From Sipunculus nudus (lineage: Eukaryota > Annelida > Sipuncula > Golfingiida > Sipunculidae): a DNA stretch of 64,000 nt. A model generated the notes under the pieces. It made no database searches and was not told where the DNA came from. It saw nothing but the letters and a program-made list of their open reading frames with translations. Positions within the stretch are counted from its first letter, which is position 1. Each line of letters opens with the position of its first letter. Shown in pieces: positions 35,171 to 47,821 of the stretch. The stretch spans positions 30,571,456 through 30,635,455 of the forward strand of contig CM049312.1 of assembly GCA_026874595.1 (NCBI GenBank). Reading direction: 5' to 3'. A program made the translations under genes and the position numbers.

Positions 35171-36900
35171 TATCCGTCTTGGTATGTTCCCGAAGGAAAG
35201 TGTCCTGATCTCCGTCTTGGTCTGTTCGAGAAGGAAGTTGTCCTGAGATCAGTCTTGGTCTGTTCCCGACAGAAATTTTCCTGATCTCTGTCTCGGTCTT
35301 TTCTCGAAGGAAGTGGTCCTGATCTCTGTCTAGGTCTTTTCTCGAAGGAATAGGTCCTGATCTCCGTCGTGGTCTTTTCTTGGGGGAAATGGTCCTGATC
35401 TCCGTCTTGGTCTTTTCTCGGAGGTAATGGTTCTGACCTCCGTCTTGGTCTTTTGTCGAAGTAATTGGTCCTGATCTCAGTCTTGGTCTGTTCCCGAAGG
35501 AAAGTGTCATAATATCCGTCTTGGTATGTTCCCGAAGGAAGGTGTCCTGATCTCCGTCTTGGTCTGTTCGAGAATGAAATTGTCCTTAGATCAGTCTTGG
35601 TCTGTTCCCGACTGAAATTTTCCTGATCTCTGTCTTGGTCTTTCCTCGAAGGAAATGGTCCTGATCTCCGTCTTGGTCTTTTCTCGAAGGAAGCGGTCCT
35701 GATCTCTGTCTTGGTTTTTTCTCGAAGAAAAAGGTCCTGATCTCCGTCTTGGTCTTTTCTAGGGGGACATGGTCCTGATCTCTCTCTTGATCTTTCCTTG
35801 AAGGAAATGGTCCTGATCTCTGTCTTGTTTTTCTCGAAGGAAAAGGTTCAATTCTCAGTCTTTGTCTGTTCCCAAAAAAATGGTTCTGATATACGTCTTG
35901 GTCTTTTCTCGAAGGAAATGGTCCTGATCTCCGTCTTGGTCTTTTCTCGAAGGAAATGGTCCTAATCTCCGTCTCGGTCTGTTCCAGAAGGAAATGGTCC
36001 TGATATCAGTCTTGGTATGTTCCCGAAAGAAATGTTCCTGATATTTGTCTTGTTTTTTTCTCGAAGGAAATGGTCCTGATATCCGTCTTGGTATGTTCCC
36101 GAAGGAAAGTGTCCTGATCTCCGTCTTGGTCTGTTCAAGAAGGAAGTTGTCCTGAGATCAGTCTTGGTCTGTTCCCGACAGAAATTTTCCTGATCTCTGT
36201 CTCGGTCTTTTCTCGAAGGAAGTGGTCCTGATCTCTGTCTAGGTCTTTTCTCGAAGGAAAAGGTCCTGATCTCCGTCTTGGTCTTTTCTTGGGGGAAATG
36301 GTCCTGATCTCCGTCTTGGTCTTTTCTCGGAGGAAATGGTTCTGACCTCCGTCTTGGTCTTTTGTCGAAGTAATTGGTCCTGATCTCAGTCTTGGTCAGT
36401 TCCCGAAGGAAAGTGTCATGATATCCGTCTTGGTATGTTCCCGAAGGAAGGTGTCCTGATCTCCGTCTTGGTCTGTTCGAGAATGAAATTGTCCTTAGAT
36501 CAGTCTTGGTCTGTTCCCGACTGAAATTTTCCTGATCTCTGTCTTGGTCTTTCCTCGAAGGAAATGGTCCTGATCTCCGTCTTGGTCTTTTCTCGAAGGA
36601 AGCGGTCCTGATCTCTGTCTTGGTCTTTTCTCGAAGGAAAAGGTCCTGATCTCCGTCTTGGTCTTTTCTAGGGGGACATGGTCCTGATCTCTGTCTTGAT
36701 CTTTCCTCGAAGGAAATGGTCCTGATCTCTGTCTTGTTTTTCTCGAAGGAAAAGGTTCAATTCTCAGTCTTTGTCTGTTCCCAAAAAAATGGTTCTGATC
36801 TACGTCTTGGTCTTTTCTTGAAGGAAATGGTCCTAATCTCCGTCTCGGTCTGTTCCAGAAGGAAATGGTCCTGATATCAGTCCTGGTATGTTCCCGAAAG
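35171..36900 (-). repeat. Higher-order repeat: 909-bp duplication
   Basis: Landmarks such as TATCCGTCTTGGTATGTTCC (35171 and 36080), TGTTCCCGACAGAAATTTTC (35261 and 36170) and TGTCTTGTTTTTCTCGAAGG (35821 and 36730) all recur at 909 bp, about 24 monomers. The copies differ at scattered sites, so this event is older than the 829/303 events in the left half. Confidence 0.9.
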
Positions 36901-38935
36901 AAATGTTCCTGATATTTGTCTTGTTTTTTTCTCGAAGGAAATGGTCCTGATCTCCGTCTTGGTCTTTTCTCGAAGGAAATGGTCCAGGTCTCCGTCTTGG
37001 TTTTTTTCTCGAAGAAAAATGGTCCTCATCTCAGTCCTGGTCTTTTCTCGAAGGAAATGGTCCTGATCTCCGTCTTGGTCTTTTCTTGAAGGAAGTGGTC
37101 CTGATCTCCTCTTAGTCTTTTCTCGAAAGAAATGGTTTTGATCTCCGTCTTGGTCTTTTCTCGAAGGAAAATAGTCCTGATCACCGTCTTGGTCTGTTCT
37201 CGAAGGAAAATCGTTCTAATCTGGCTCCGTTTTAGTCTTTTCTCGAAGAAAAATGGTCCTGATCTATCTCCGTTTTGGTCTTTCCTCGACGGAAATGGTC
37301 CTGTTCTCCGTCTTGGTCTTTTCTCGGAGGAAATGGTTCTGATCTCCGTCTTGGCCTTTTCTCGAAGTAATTGGTCCTGATCTCCGTCTTGGTCTTTTCT
37401 CGAAGGAAATGGTCCTAATCTCCGTGTGGGTCTGTTCCAGAAGGAAATGGTCCTGATATCAGTCTTGGTATGTTCCCGACAGAAATTTTCCTGATCTCTG
37501 TCTTGGTCTTTTCTCGAAGGAAATGGTCCTGATCTCCGTCTTAGTCTTTTCTCGAAGGAAGTAGTCCTGATCTCTGTCTTGGTCTTTTCTCGAAGGAAAA
37601 GGTCCTGATCTCCGTCTTGGTCTTTTCTTAGGGAAAATGGTCTTGATCTCCGCCTTGGTCTTTCCTCGTAGGAAATGGTCCTGATCTCTGTCTTGTTTTT
37701 CTCAGAGGAAAAGGTTCAATTCTCAGTCTTGGTCTGTTCCCCTAAGAAATCTTTTCTCGAAGGAAAATCGTTCTGATCTGTCTCCATTTTGGTCTTTTCT
37801 CGAAGGAAAATGGTCCTGATCTATCTCCATTTTTATCTTTTCTTGAAGGAAATGGTCCTGATCTCTCTTGGTTTTTCTCGAAGGAAAAGATTCCATTCTC
37901 AGTCTTGGTCTGTTCCCGAAGGATATGATCCTGATCTCCGTCTTGGTCTTTTCTCGAAGGAAATGGTCCTGTTCTCCGTCTTGGTTTTTTCTCTAAGGAA
38001 GTGGTCCTGATCTCCTTCATGTTCTTTTCCCAAAGGAAATGGTTCTAACCTCCGTCTTGGTCTGTTCTAGAAGGAAATGGTCCTGATATCAGTCTTAGTC
38101 TGTTCCCGAAAGAAATAGTCCTGATCTCCGTCTTGGTCTTTTCTCGAAGGAAATGGTCCTTATCTCCGTCTTGGATTGTTCCCGAAGGTAATGGTCCTGA
38201 TCTCCGTCTTTGTCTTTTCCTGAAAGAAGTCGTCCTGATCTCTGTCTTGGTCTTTTCTCGAAGGAAATGGTCCTGATCTTCGTCTTGGTTTTTCTCGAAG
38301 CAAATGGTCCTGATCTCCGTCTTTGTCTTTTCTCGAAGGAAGTGGTCCTGATCTCGGTCTTTGTCTTTTCTCGAAGGAAATGGTCCTGATCTCCGTCTTT
38401 GTCTTTTCTCGAACGAAGTGGTCCTCATCTCTGTCTTGGTCTTTTCTCGAAGGAAATTGTCCTGATCTCCGTCTTGTTTTTTTCTCGAAAGAAATGGATT
38501 TGATCTCCGTCTTGGTATTTTCTCGAAGGAAATGGTTTTGATCTCCGTCTTGGTTTGTTCCCGAAGAAAATGGTCCTGGTCTCCGTCTTGGTTTTTTTCT
38601 CGAAGGAAAATGGTCCTGATCTCCGTCTTGGTCTTTTCTCGAAGGAAATGGTCCTGATCTCCGTCTTGGTCTTTTCTCGAAGGAAAATCGTCCTGATCAC
38701 CGTCTTGGTCTTTTCTTGAAGGAAAATCGTTCTGATCTTTCTCCGTTTTGGTCTTTTCTCGAAGGAAAATGGTCCTGATCTATCTCCGTTTTGGTCCTTT
38801 CTCGAAGGAAATGGTCGTGATTTCCATTTTGGTCTTTTATTTGATGAAAATGGTCCTGATCTTAGTCTTCGTCTTAGACTCGAAGGAAAGGGCCCTGAAC
38901 TCCGTCTCTGTCTTTTCACGAAGGATATGTTTCTG

Positions 38936-39237
38936 AGTAGGCTAATGGTCGTAACCTCGTAGCAAAATGGTCTGGTTCTCTAATTTGCTTCAACCTTTAA
39001 GTCCAAGTAGAAATTCAAGTTCTTTTCGGGATTTCAATTTATATTTCAACAAATTTTCCCCACGTCTCTCTTATCTTAAAATGTAGATTCTTTGATATCA
39101 TGTCCAACCTCTTTTCCTGTCTGTTGTGCTGGTAGCAATATATCTTTTTTATTGATATTTTGCCGGATCAGTGACTTTCTAGTAGTCTTGACTGTGTTGG
39201 TCTTGTTCTCGGTTTAACAGGTCCCATTATCATTATT
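38936..39237. other. Non-coding DNA flanking the minisatellite
   Basis: Unique-looking AT-rich DNA. A last degraded echo of the repeat (GTCGTAACCTCG, AAATGGTCTGGTTCTC) extends to about 38976. Confidence 0.5.
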
Positions 39238-39560
39238 ATCCCCCGCCTCAGCGGAGCAGGAGATATAGTGATCAGCTCCGTCCGCCTGTCTGTCCGTCAG
39301 TCCGCAAACAATTGTTATGCGACGCGATATCTCAAAAAGTTCAGATCTACAGCAAATTATAGTAGCAGGTGCATTTTAAGGGTCTCCAGGGTTGATTAGC
39401 TTTTGATCATACTTAAATGATTTTTTGGAATTTTTGTTATGAATTTGTTAATTTTTACAATTTTTACATAGCATATACGTCACGGTTTTTCAAAAAGTTT
39501 TAATTTAATTCCTATTATAGTAGCAGGTGCATCTTATGGGTCCTACAGAGCTGATTAGGG
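39238..39560 (+). mobile_element. TE fragment with internal repeat
   Basis: Begins CCCCCGCCTCAGCGGAGCAG, then CCGTCCGCCTGTCTGTCCGT, a composition common at ends of non-autonomous invertebrate elements. A block reading ATTATAGTAGCAGGTGCAT and GGGTC.... occurs twice (about 39356 and 39514), 157 bp apart, each followed by CTGATTAG or TTGATTAG. No ORF. Confidence 0.5.
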
Positions 39561-39576
39561 GGCCTGGACAGCTAAT

Positions 39577-39740
39577 GGGGCCTGGACAGCTTAGCAGTAA
39601 AACGCCCGGCCTTCTCAGCTGGCGAAACGGGTTCGATCCCAGGTACTGCCATGAGAGTAGGTTGTAGTGGCCCGTCCAAGGTCAGTGGTTTTCTCCGGGT
39701 TCTCCGGCTTCCTTTTCCTCTCTCACTACGATCTTCAACT
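39577..39740 (+). mobile_element. tRNA-derived SINE
   Basis: The tRNA-like head runs GGACAGCTTAGCAGTAAAAC (box A region) to GGGTTCGATCCCA (box B, about 39630). The body has TTTTCTCCGGGTTCTCCGG then CTTCCTTTTCCTCTC, a conserved-looking segment shared with the SINE at 29985-30125. A second GGGGCCTGGACAGCT lies 19 bp upstream of the head, a short local duplication at the 5' end. Confidence 0.65.
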
Positions 39741-42700
39741 CTATCAATGTTTTCTATTTTCGCCTTAAATATGTATCTGTAAAACCGACTCAATATGTCA
39801 AACTTTGTCGTTGCGGGCCGGATTTTAATGTCAACCATTTTTATGCAATGAAGTAACTTAAATAGTGTTACTAAAATCAATTTCTAATTAACAGGGTAGG
39901 AATAATTTATTGTTATCCCTACTGAATAAGGTTAAGGTGCCTTCTTAGATTATTTTTTCATTTTTTTTTCTACACGCAGTATCTTTGTCATCTTCAGATT
40001 CGATCACAAGGCAAAGTACACATTTCTTACATAAGTCTCTTTCCAATGGACCGTTATTGTTTTCGGTCATTTCTGTGAGGATGTGTGTGTGTTTGTCAAT
40101 GTGTGTCCACATCACACCTGAAGATTGTTCTAATAGATTTTAATCATACATGACATAAAGTTTGTAGGATGAAAATTTTATGGGTATCGGCAACGTTCTT
40201 TATGCCTCCTTACCCGATTAGGATTCTGTCACATCTCAATGACTTATTATTTTAGGAGTTTTCTAGTTCGACTTTTATATGTCATATGTCATGCAATACC
40301 TTAAAAGGTGTTATTGGGATCCACCTCTTATCAATAATGAATGGGTATCGTACGAGTCTCCTCGCCTTATTCCGTTTATATGCATTCTCGGTGAACTTTT
40401 TCCCATTTCTCATGCTATTACATCAGCCAAATTACAAATTTCTCACATTCACATTTGGCGGAGGGATCCAGTCCTCAGGACATTTTCTAGTTTATTCTTA
40501 CCATGGGAAAAATATCATCCTCAATTTATAGAAAGTGCCAATTTCAACTGAGGGGGGTAAAAATTATCAAAATTAAAAATAAAAAATTCTCACTGCGTGC
40601 ACCACTGCACGTTTCAATGGCATAACTATTAAATGTTCCACCCCCATACTATTATTCAGCATCTCGTAAACCTTTATCTGTTTCAATCACATGTGACCTT
40701 TACTATTTATAAGCGTATGATGCAGTGTTTCTGGGAAGCGCAAACATTAGAGCATCCTTTCAAATGAAACCAATCATGGTCTGTCATATCAAAGAGCCAG
40801 ACTAATACCTCCCCACTCTTACCCACTCACACTCTCATCAGTTTTATATACCTCATCAATCACCTTGAAGATGAACCTTACCATATTTGGCAGAAACTTC
40901 CCTTTACCGTTATTTATCTTCCATTCGCCCCAACGGCGCCACGCATTTTTTATGATATGTTTGTATAATTCAGAAAAATATTCGGATTTTTCACAAACAA
41001 AATAATGAAAAATATATCAGTCCAAGAATTTTATAAATATTTTAGGTTTTAAGTATATACCCTGGTCTAAGCAAGGATATTTTAAGATGCACTTAACTTT
41101 TAAGATAAGTCGGCGATAAAACGAAGCTCCGAAGAACATCTCCTCCAACGCTGTGCCGTAATCTTTAGTACAAAGTACATCTTCAAATAACATGGACTTT
41201 TTAAACAAAGGTTACTATAAACCTTACTTTATACAAATCTCTTGTTTGTTATACTTAAATATTCAAACACTTTTATTGATGTCGTGGTTTGACCGCTCGT
41301 TTCAAATTTCCGTAAATCATGCACTACAAGTTATTCCTAGTCATGGAAAACGGTCGTGAAAACGGTTAACATCTTCTATTTTCATTGTGCCTTAGCTAAC
41401 CGTTTTTATCATTTAAATAAGTGTTGAAATATGAAATGGTACATCTCATGAGTAAAGACCTTTTTTCAAACTGAACGATAAATCTAATAATTAAATCAAA
41501 TATCTCGTTTCCTTAGCATTAGTCTTTTCGTTAGCCCTTTTAACTTTTCGAATTTGCCCCTGGATGATACGCTTTGATTTAACCTTCGCTGCTTTTAAGC
41601 CGTCCCAGCTTCAATGTAAACACAGCGAGATTTTTCCTATAATACAAATACACAGACAGAATCCCCTCCCCCAAAACTTATTCCGAGCTGTTAAAGAATA
41701 AATTTTAATCCAAGACCCTCATACAAGGGCGGATTCAGTACAAACCGTTTCACAGAATTTAAGAAACAATGCATGTTATTTCAGTATTTGTTAAATTGTT
41801 TAAGCCTCAGCTGATTGTAGATATCTGTGTGTTTTAACAAGGACAAAGCCATTTTAGATTGTACATATTTCCCAGTCAGCATGCAAAATTGGACAAACCA
41901 GTTCTTTAGGAATCTTAGTTTTCAAGCTATATAGACCAGTCATGATTGGATTCAGTCTTCACATATGTGTCACCAATAATTCTAGTAAGAACCGTAACGA
42001 CATTGGTGTCAGAAGGTCTAAGGTCAAGATCACATGTCGAGTTAATCTCAGTTTGGTTTTTCAGATAATATTACTCCTTTTGTGAATGTGAGGCTATAAT
42101 GATATGCTAGTCAGCTTGGTGTTATGACCCATTGGTCATTTGTATTTATTTATATCTTTTATATTATCCGTTTCGTTTGTTTCTGTGATTTTCATCAACT
42201 CATTAAGAAACTTTTAAGAAAGTTTTATGGAGCGTTGGAAAACACCCAAAGAATAATCAATTAAAATTTAATTTAGTCATGATCGTCATAATAAATTTAT
42301 AATTTATATGATGATAAACTTTGGTGACGCAGGGTATATTTTGTAAAGAGGGGTATACAAGTATCATGGGTCATGTCTATTAGTGGCATTCCTACCACGT
42401 TTGTCAGACATAGATACCGTTTTTTATTTACAGTTTCCAATAAAAATGTCTACAACCTCCAGTAGCTTACGGATTTATCATAAACCGCAAGCCACAGGTA
42501 AAGCGGCAGCTCTTACATTATTTAACAGAAACCAAAGTATAAAATGAGTCGACCCGGCTTCCTGTTTGGGCCACATTAAAAATGTGTATATGTGTCTGTT
42601 TGTACGAAAAGAGATGCGTGTCTTACTATCACATAAATGTCGAGATGTCCTACGAGTAAAGTCCGTCGAGTGAAGGGTGGGAAAACTTGGTCTGACAGCC

Positions 42701-43650
42701 TTAAGAAAGGTTTCGTTGGTTAAAAGTGGATGTCCGGACCCCCTGGACCCCTACCCAAGATCCGCTTCTGATTTCTTCCGCACGGCAAGCTCGAATACGT
42801 GCTTGAATATTAGTCTTCGCATTTATCCTCAGGTGTAGAAACATTGTCACAAATTGAATAACAGTCATGGACAAGCATTTAACATTTAATCATCCAAACA
42901 ATAAATATATATAAATCTCGATGTTAGTTCATAAAAAAAACGAAACTGACCCCCATTATTTATTTCATTATATACCTGTTCTTACGCACTGATTGATCAA
43001 ACGCGACCATTACCTTTAATAGAGGACCAGCGTATAGTCTTTTTTTAAAGAATAAAATATCAGAACATCCTTTGACACGAAACTAATCAGGAACTCATTC
43101 ATTGTCTTTTGCAAAAAAATGTTAATAATGAATTTTGCTAGTTTTTTTTCTCCTTTTGATTCCACTGTATTATATGTAAGGACATACAAGAAATATTTTA
43201 GCATCTACTTAATCAATGTATTATTATCGTTTGCATTTATTGGGCCAGAGTTACAAAATCTTAACTTAAAACCTCACATATATTGACCGTCACCCATTTG
43301 TCGTAATGTAACACATAAATCTGTGAAAACTGTTATATTGAAAATTAAGGAACACGTGATATTCTCCGGTTTGGATAACACCAGAAAATTTTTCGGTAAA
43401 TCTAAATCACGTTCAAATGAATATAGACGATTTTATTAATTTATTAGTAATGTTTCTCTCATGTTTCTCAAACTAATTTTCTGACAAATTTGTCAATGTC
43501 ATAACTCCGTATGCTATATTAGTATAGGTTAACATGATGGCCCAAGCATAAATTTCTACTGAAATAATATGACCTGTTGATCCATATTCTATATGCTCAA
43601 ATTTAGTCTTTACATTGTGTTAGTAAGTCACTAGGAAGTGTGTGTCTGGC
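39741..43650. other. Non-coding DNA
   Basis: A long AT-rich stretch with no coding-like segment. The overlapping frames at 40279-40551 and short frames at 41017-41208 and 43016-43204 carry no recognisable motifs. The block 40540-40930 is pyrimidine-biased. Confidence 0.5.
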
Positions 43651-43673
43651 GGGGGGGGGGGGGGGGGGGGGGG
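43651..43673. repeat. Poly-G tract (23 G)
   Basis: A pure G run followed by GATAGGCTAGTGGTCAAGACG, which is faintly tRNA-like, but with no recognisable box B downstream. Confidence 0.95.
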
Positions 43674-44090
43674 ATAGGCTAGTGGTCAAGACGTTGGTTT
43701 TTCGGAGAAGAAGGTCCTAAGCCGGTACCTCAATGACCCCACTGATCCGCTCGGCAGACTTTCTCACTCGGGTGCTGGCTCTCTCAGTGCTGTGCAGTTT
43801 TGCCACCACCTGGGGCCAGGGGCGAGTTTGTCTCTGTGGTTCCTTGATGGGTTGCGTGTAGAAAGCCTTTTCCAGGTTATTCATATATATTCAAAATTTA
43901 GATCATGTGCCTACATATATGATCATGTACCCTATTGTAAATATTTTATTTCATATTTAGAACCAATGTTATCACAAGTTTTGTATTATATACCACAAGA
44001 ACTTGAAATCATAATAATTTACAATATCACTGTTAAAGTAATCAACAATATAGTAAAGACAAGGTCAGAGGCCCTCAGCGATCAGGAGTA

Positions 44091-46096
44091 TACCGTATTT
44101 GACGTAATAAGCGCCCCGGGCTCTCAAAATTTAATTTTTCTAAATTTTTTTATACCCTAATAAGCGCCACCCCCCCCCCCCACATCTGCCAACTTCCAAA
44201 GTGCATTACGATCCTCCAATTTAACACTGCGGCTTGTGTACACGTGTTTGACTTCTAGGCACATTCAGGACAATTCAGAAAAAAACAATGGTTGTGTAAT
44301 CCAAGTGATACCGATTTGCATGAGAGAATTGTCTGAATGACTACAGTTCGAGATTTCCTTTGCAGGTGAAGAGGAAAAATAAGGATGGTAATAAATGAAC
44401 GCTTTTATAAAAGTCAACGCCTAATAAGGTAGCAGAATGTATAAAATGTTCATATAAAAATATATAAAACAGTATTTATTTGAATGATGAAAAAAAACAA
44501 AATAATACGGGACATCGGTACCCCGATTATGTCAGTCACCTTGCGCAAATACCTTTGACAGCTGAGCCGATTAATGACATGGAATGGCATCGACGATAAT
44601 TGTCTTTTTTGTCTTTCATTGTGCTTGATATTACATGCAAAAGTTAAAAAAAACTGAAATACTGGCCCTCAGACTCCTGCGTATTATATTTACTTCAGTG
44701 CGTATACGAACCAAACCGGGGTTTTGTTTTAAAATTGTTAGGAAATTTGTCATATTTATATCCCGCGGAAACACGGTCCCTTTCTTTAACTTTGTTGACC
44801 CGTTATAATACATTCATTTTCTCGACGTAGTCCAATAATACAAGCTTGACAAACATTGTCACCTGAGGAAAGGCCGCTTCATATTTATAATTATAATGCG
44901 TTACTGGTTGTCTTGTAATTGAAGTGCCATGAGCGAGTCTCCGTGTATGTCAGTGTGCAAAAGCAAGCTGACAGCGTCCGTATTCACTGGACTCGTGAAC
45001 ATTTTACGCAGTAAATACGGCACCATATGAAAAAAATCATCCTTGTTTTAACATGCATATTACGTGCTACTGGATGGCACTTGGTTAGGCAAATTCCCAG
45101 CATCCCTTGCGCGAGCGCTGTATACACACAGATTAACCCAGGGCACTGGGATCTTGAGAACATGGGTAAGCCCTGTACGCTGTCAGCGGCATCGACAATT
45201 ATATTACTGTGTACATGTTTCAAGTGAATTACCAAGATATTTTTTGGCAAAAAATACATTAAAACTTATATATTATCAGGATTGGGAATTCCGTTTTGGT
45301 CCGTCAATTCCGCAATTCCGTCCGCGGTCGCGTAAATTCACTGGCTCTACTGTCAGAAGGGCTTTCATATATTGATTCAGTTAAAATCCCTGTGTCAATG
45401 CGGCAAGGGCAAACCTTTTCTTACCAATTATTTAACTATGTGCACATGGAAATCTGATGTATAAACGATAAATTCAAACAAAAACAAAGCAGTTTAATGC
45501 TCTTTATTGAGTGTATATTACCACCATACGGACATGATCACTGATATTCACGGCATCAAGTTCGGCCGACGTAATAATTCACATTGCCGTAAATTATCCT
45601 TGGCGGCCCTGAGGACGCTGAGAAACTTGCACCAGTGTATAAGACGGCCGCCCTTCTTTGCCAATATTTTAGGATAAAATTTATCACCCATCACGAGCAA
45701 ATACGGTAAGTAATATATATTTCATTGCATAATACATCCACATACGTACCTGAATTCTGGTCACCCGATCAGCATGGCCACCTGCTGGGTCTGTCTTCAC
45801 GGTCACCGTCATCCAGTGTTATCTATGATACACTTGACCACTGATTCTGTTGTGTAACTAATATTATTATTATATTAGATGATAAAGCTTAACGGAGATT
45901 GAATAAAAACTGGTGGTAACTTTTAAGCCCGGCGGGGAGAAATGAAAGCATTACGTTGTCCTGTGTTATATTGGCTAGGGAGAAAAGTAAGGTTAGGATG
46001 GCTCATCCTTTAGTTTCATAAAGTGATCTCCAAAATCCGGTGGGGGGGGGGGGGGGCTTATTACGGGCGGGGCGCTTATTAAGTCGAAAAACGGTA
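44091..46096. mobile_element. 2.0-kb element with TAATAAGCGCC inverted ends
   Basis: The left end TACCGTATTTGACGTAATAA continues GCGCCCCG. The right end, reversed, reads TACCGTTTTTCGACTTAATA then AGCGCCCCG, so about 25 of 28 bases agree in inverted orientation. Each end repeats a TAATAAGC unit beside a homopolymer: a C run at 44169-44181 on the left and a G run at 46042-46056 on the right. These also mirror each other. The interior has only short frames (44984-45375, both strands) and no recognisable transposase, so it is probably non-autonomous. TA is the likely duplicated target, but the superfamily is not assigned. Confidence 0.7.
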
Positions 46097-47351
46097 ATCT
46101 GTTTATTGCCGACCAAATAACAGAATATAAAAACCATGCCTTTGCATGCACATAGAACTGACCCAAATGGTTCTGACACAGAATCAGTTTGAGTTTCGAT
46201 TTCTTATATCCAGCAGTTGACAACGACGGAGCGGTATGTTTTGAAATAACTTGTCACACTGCGCAGAATCGGACAACCAGGGTACGACTGTTTTTTTTAT
46301 GGTTTGTGGGCGTCACAATCTGAACCCCCCCCCCCCCCACTAGTACACAGATGCAGATGACGTAGGTATAAATGTAATGAAGAGGATAATGTATTCTGGT
46401 CAAGTACATGTTTTTTGACGTAGGGACTTCACAGAACAAGTGATATTTGGCAAGTAAGCGCATGTGATATGTCAGCAGGCGTTTGATATTGAAGTTTGAT
46501 AGTTGATATAAGTAGCCCCGGCCGTCTCACAGTCCTTAACAGGAAGGGGTAGGTTTTGAGTAGAAACAACCTCAGGCGGAAGGGTGATTGGAGTCGGTCT
46601 ATGAGGTTCTGTCGATATTTCACATGAATTATTTTTCAAGAAATTCTTTTCAGGGTGACTTGATCCTCAGTCTGTGTCTGATATTCTTTTCCTGATACAG
46701 TACAATGACAGGCCCTTGAAATCATATATTATAATAGATAATACTACTGTAATAGTAAAGGGTAATAAAGGGTAAAGGTAAATAATGTAAAAGGTCGCTC
46801 ATAAATATTCATGATAAACAAATCCAGTCATAAGTATTTAGTTATTTAATGATTTAAATAAGATCAAATATATTGCCATATGACCGACTGGATGACAAAT
46901 GTATGCAGGTTCTTCCTTGAGAAGACCGTGTGTGTGAGTGATATAAGAGGAAAATTAGAACAACTATCGTTATTGATGTAAATGATGATTATCTTACATA
47001 TTGTTTCATCAATAACTTCTTTCAATTTTTTTCATATTTTGCAATCTCGGTCCTGCACAGTTTCCGTTTATAATCAATAAATTTCTCCTTTCAAGCTTTA
47101 GCGTAACGATTTCTTGCTGTTCTTGTATACATACCAATGGTATTTATACCGTTAACAGCCTTGGGATAAGCATGAAAAGTTTATGTTAGTTTACAAGTGT
47201 CACTTTATTTGAATGTTTAATTTCGTTTAATTACTGATGCAGAGATAAAAGTAGGTACATATGGTCTTGTTTTTTGTAATATTTTCTTGATATAGTCAAC
47301 CCATGTGCACATTATTTATAATATAATTTGTGACAGTTTTCTTTTCAATTT
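46097..47351. other. Non-coding DNA with poly-C
   Basis: A run of about 15 C at 46325-46339. Otherwise nothing supportable. Confidence 0.5.
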
Positions 47352-47461
47352 TGCTCGAGATGGACTCGGCCTGAGTCCATACCCTCGAGTCCGAGCACAA
47401 GACCATGTCCATCGAGTCCATGTCCGAGTCTGATTCCTAAAAAAACAGTCTTACATCACTG
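47352..47461. mobile_element. Truncated hAT-like MITE end
   Basis: GAGATGGACTCGG...CGAGTCCGAG...GTCCGAGTCTGATTCC leads to TACATCACTG, the terminal sequence of the element at 13578-14048. Only the right-hand part is present. Confidence 0.6.
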
Positions 47462-47821
47462 CTAAGTTTTACAGTTCGCCAAACCGGTTCACAGGTGAGC
47501 CAGCTCACAAGGCCAGCCCACAATGCCATATAATTACTACCCAACGGATAGGAACAAAAAATTGAATTACCTCCTAAATCAAAATAAAAAAGGTGTAAGT
47601 TTTCCTACCAGTCAAAACCATTTTTTTAGAATTAACATAAGGCGTAAAGTTGCTTACAGACAAACACAATTTGAAATTTGAAACGTTCAAGAAAGTGACA
47701 CAACGCAGGTTTGAAAGGCAGGTCTGGTTTGCATCGTGTCATATTCACAAAGCGAGATTCCTTAACTGAGTAACTTAAACATATGGACGTGGACACCAGC
47801 CATGATTTTGCAATTTATCTA

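Larger units (their letters stand above)
31215..38935 (-). repeat. 7.7-kb minisatellite of 38-bp units
   Basis: About 200 head-to-tail copies of a unit that on the plus strand reads GGAAATGGTCCTGATCTCCG then TCTTGGTCTTTTCTCGAA. Single-base length variants occur, and 43-bp variants with an ATCT insertion lie in 37200-38830. On the minus strand the consensus has no stop in any frame. Because 38 is not divisible by three, all three frames give the same 38-residue repeat, with blocks EKRPRRRSGPFPSRK, DQDGDQDHFL and REKTKTEIRTIS in turn. The longest open stretches are 34869-35510 (213 residues), 38425-38919 (164) and 38045-38428 (127). The plus strand has one TGA per three units. No start context, splice sites or unique flanking coding sequence is visible. 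A satellite is therefore the default reading, and a repetitive highly charged protein is only a possibility. Confidence 0.95.

Noticed and set aside
34869-35510. 213-residue open frame as a protein-coding gene
   Set aside because: It lies wholly inside the 38-bp minisatellite, whose consensus lacks stops in all three minus frames, so length alone is not evidence. There is no unique N-terminus, start context or splice site.
31215-38935. CRISPR-like array
   Set aside because: Units are contiguous with no unique spacers, and the genome is eukaryotic.
43674-43860. tRNA-derived SINE after the 23-G run
   Set aside because: A box-A-like GGCTAGTGGTCAAG is present, but there is no recognisable box B and no shared body with the other SINEs.
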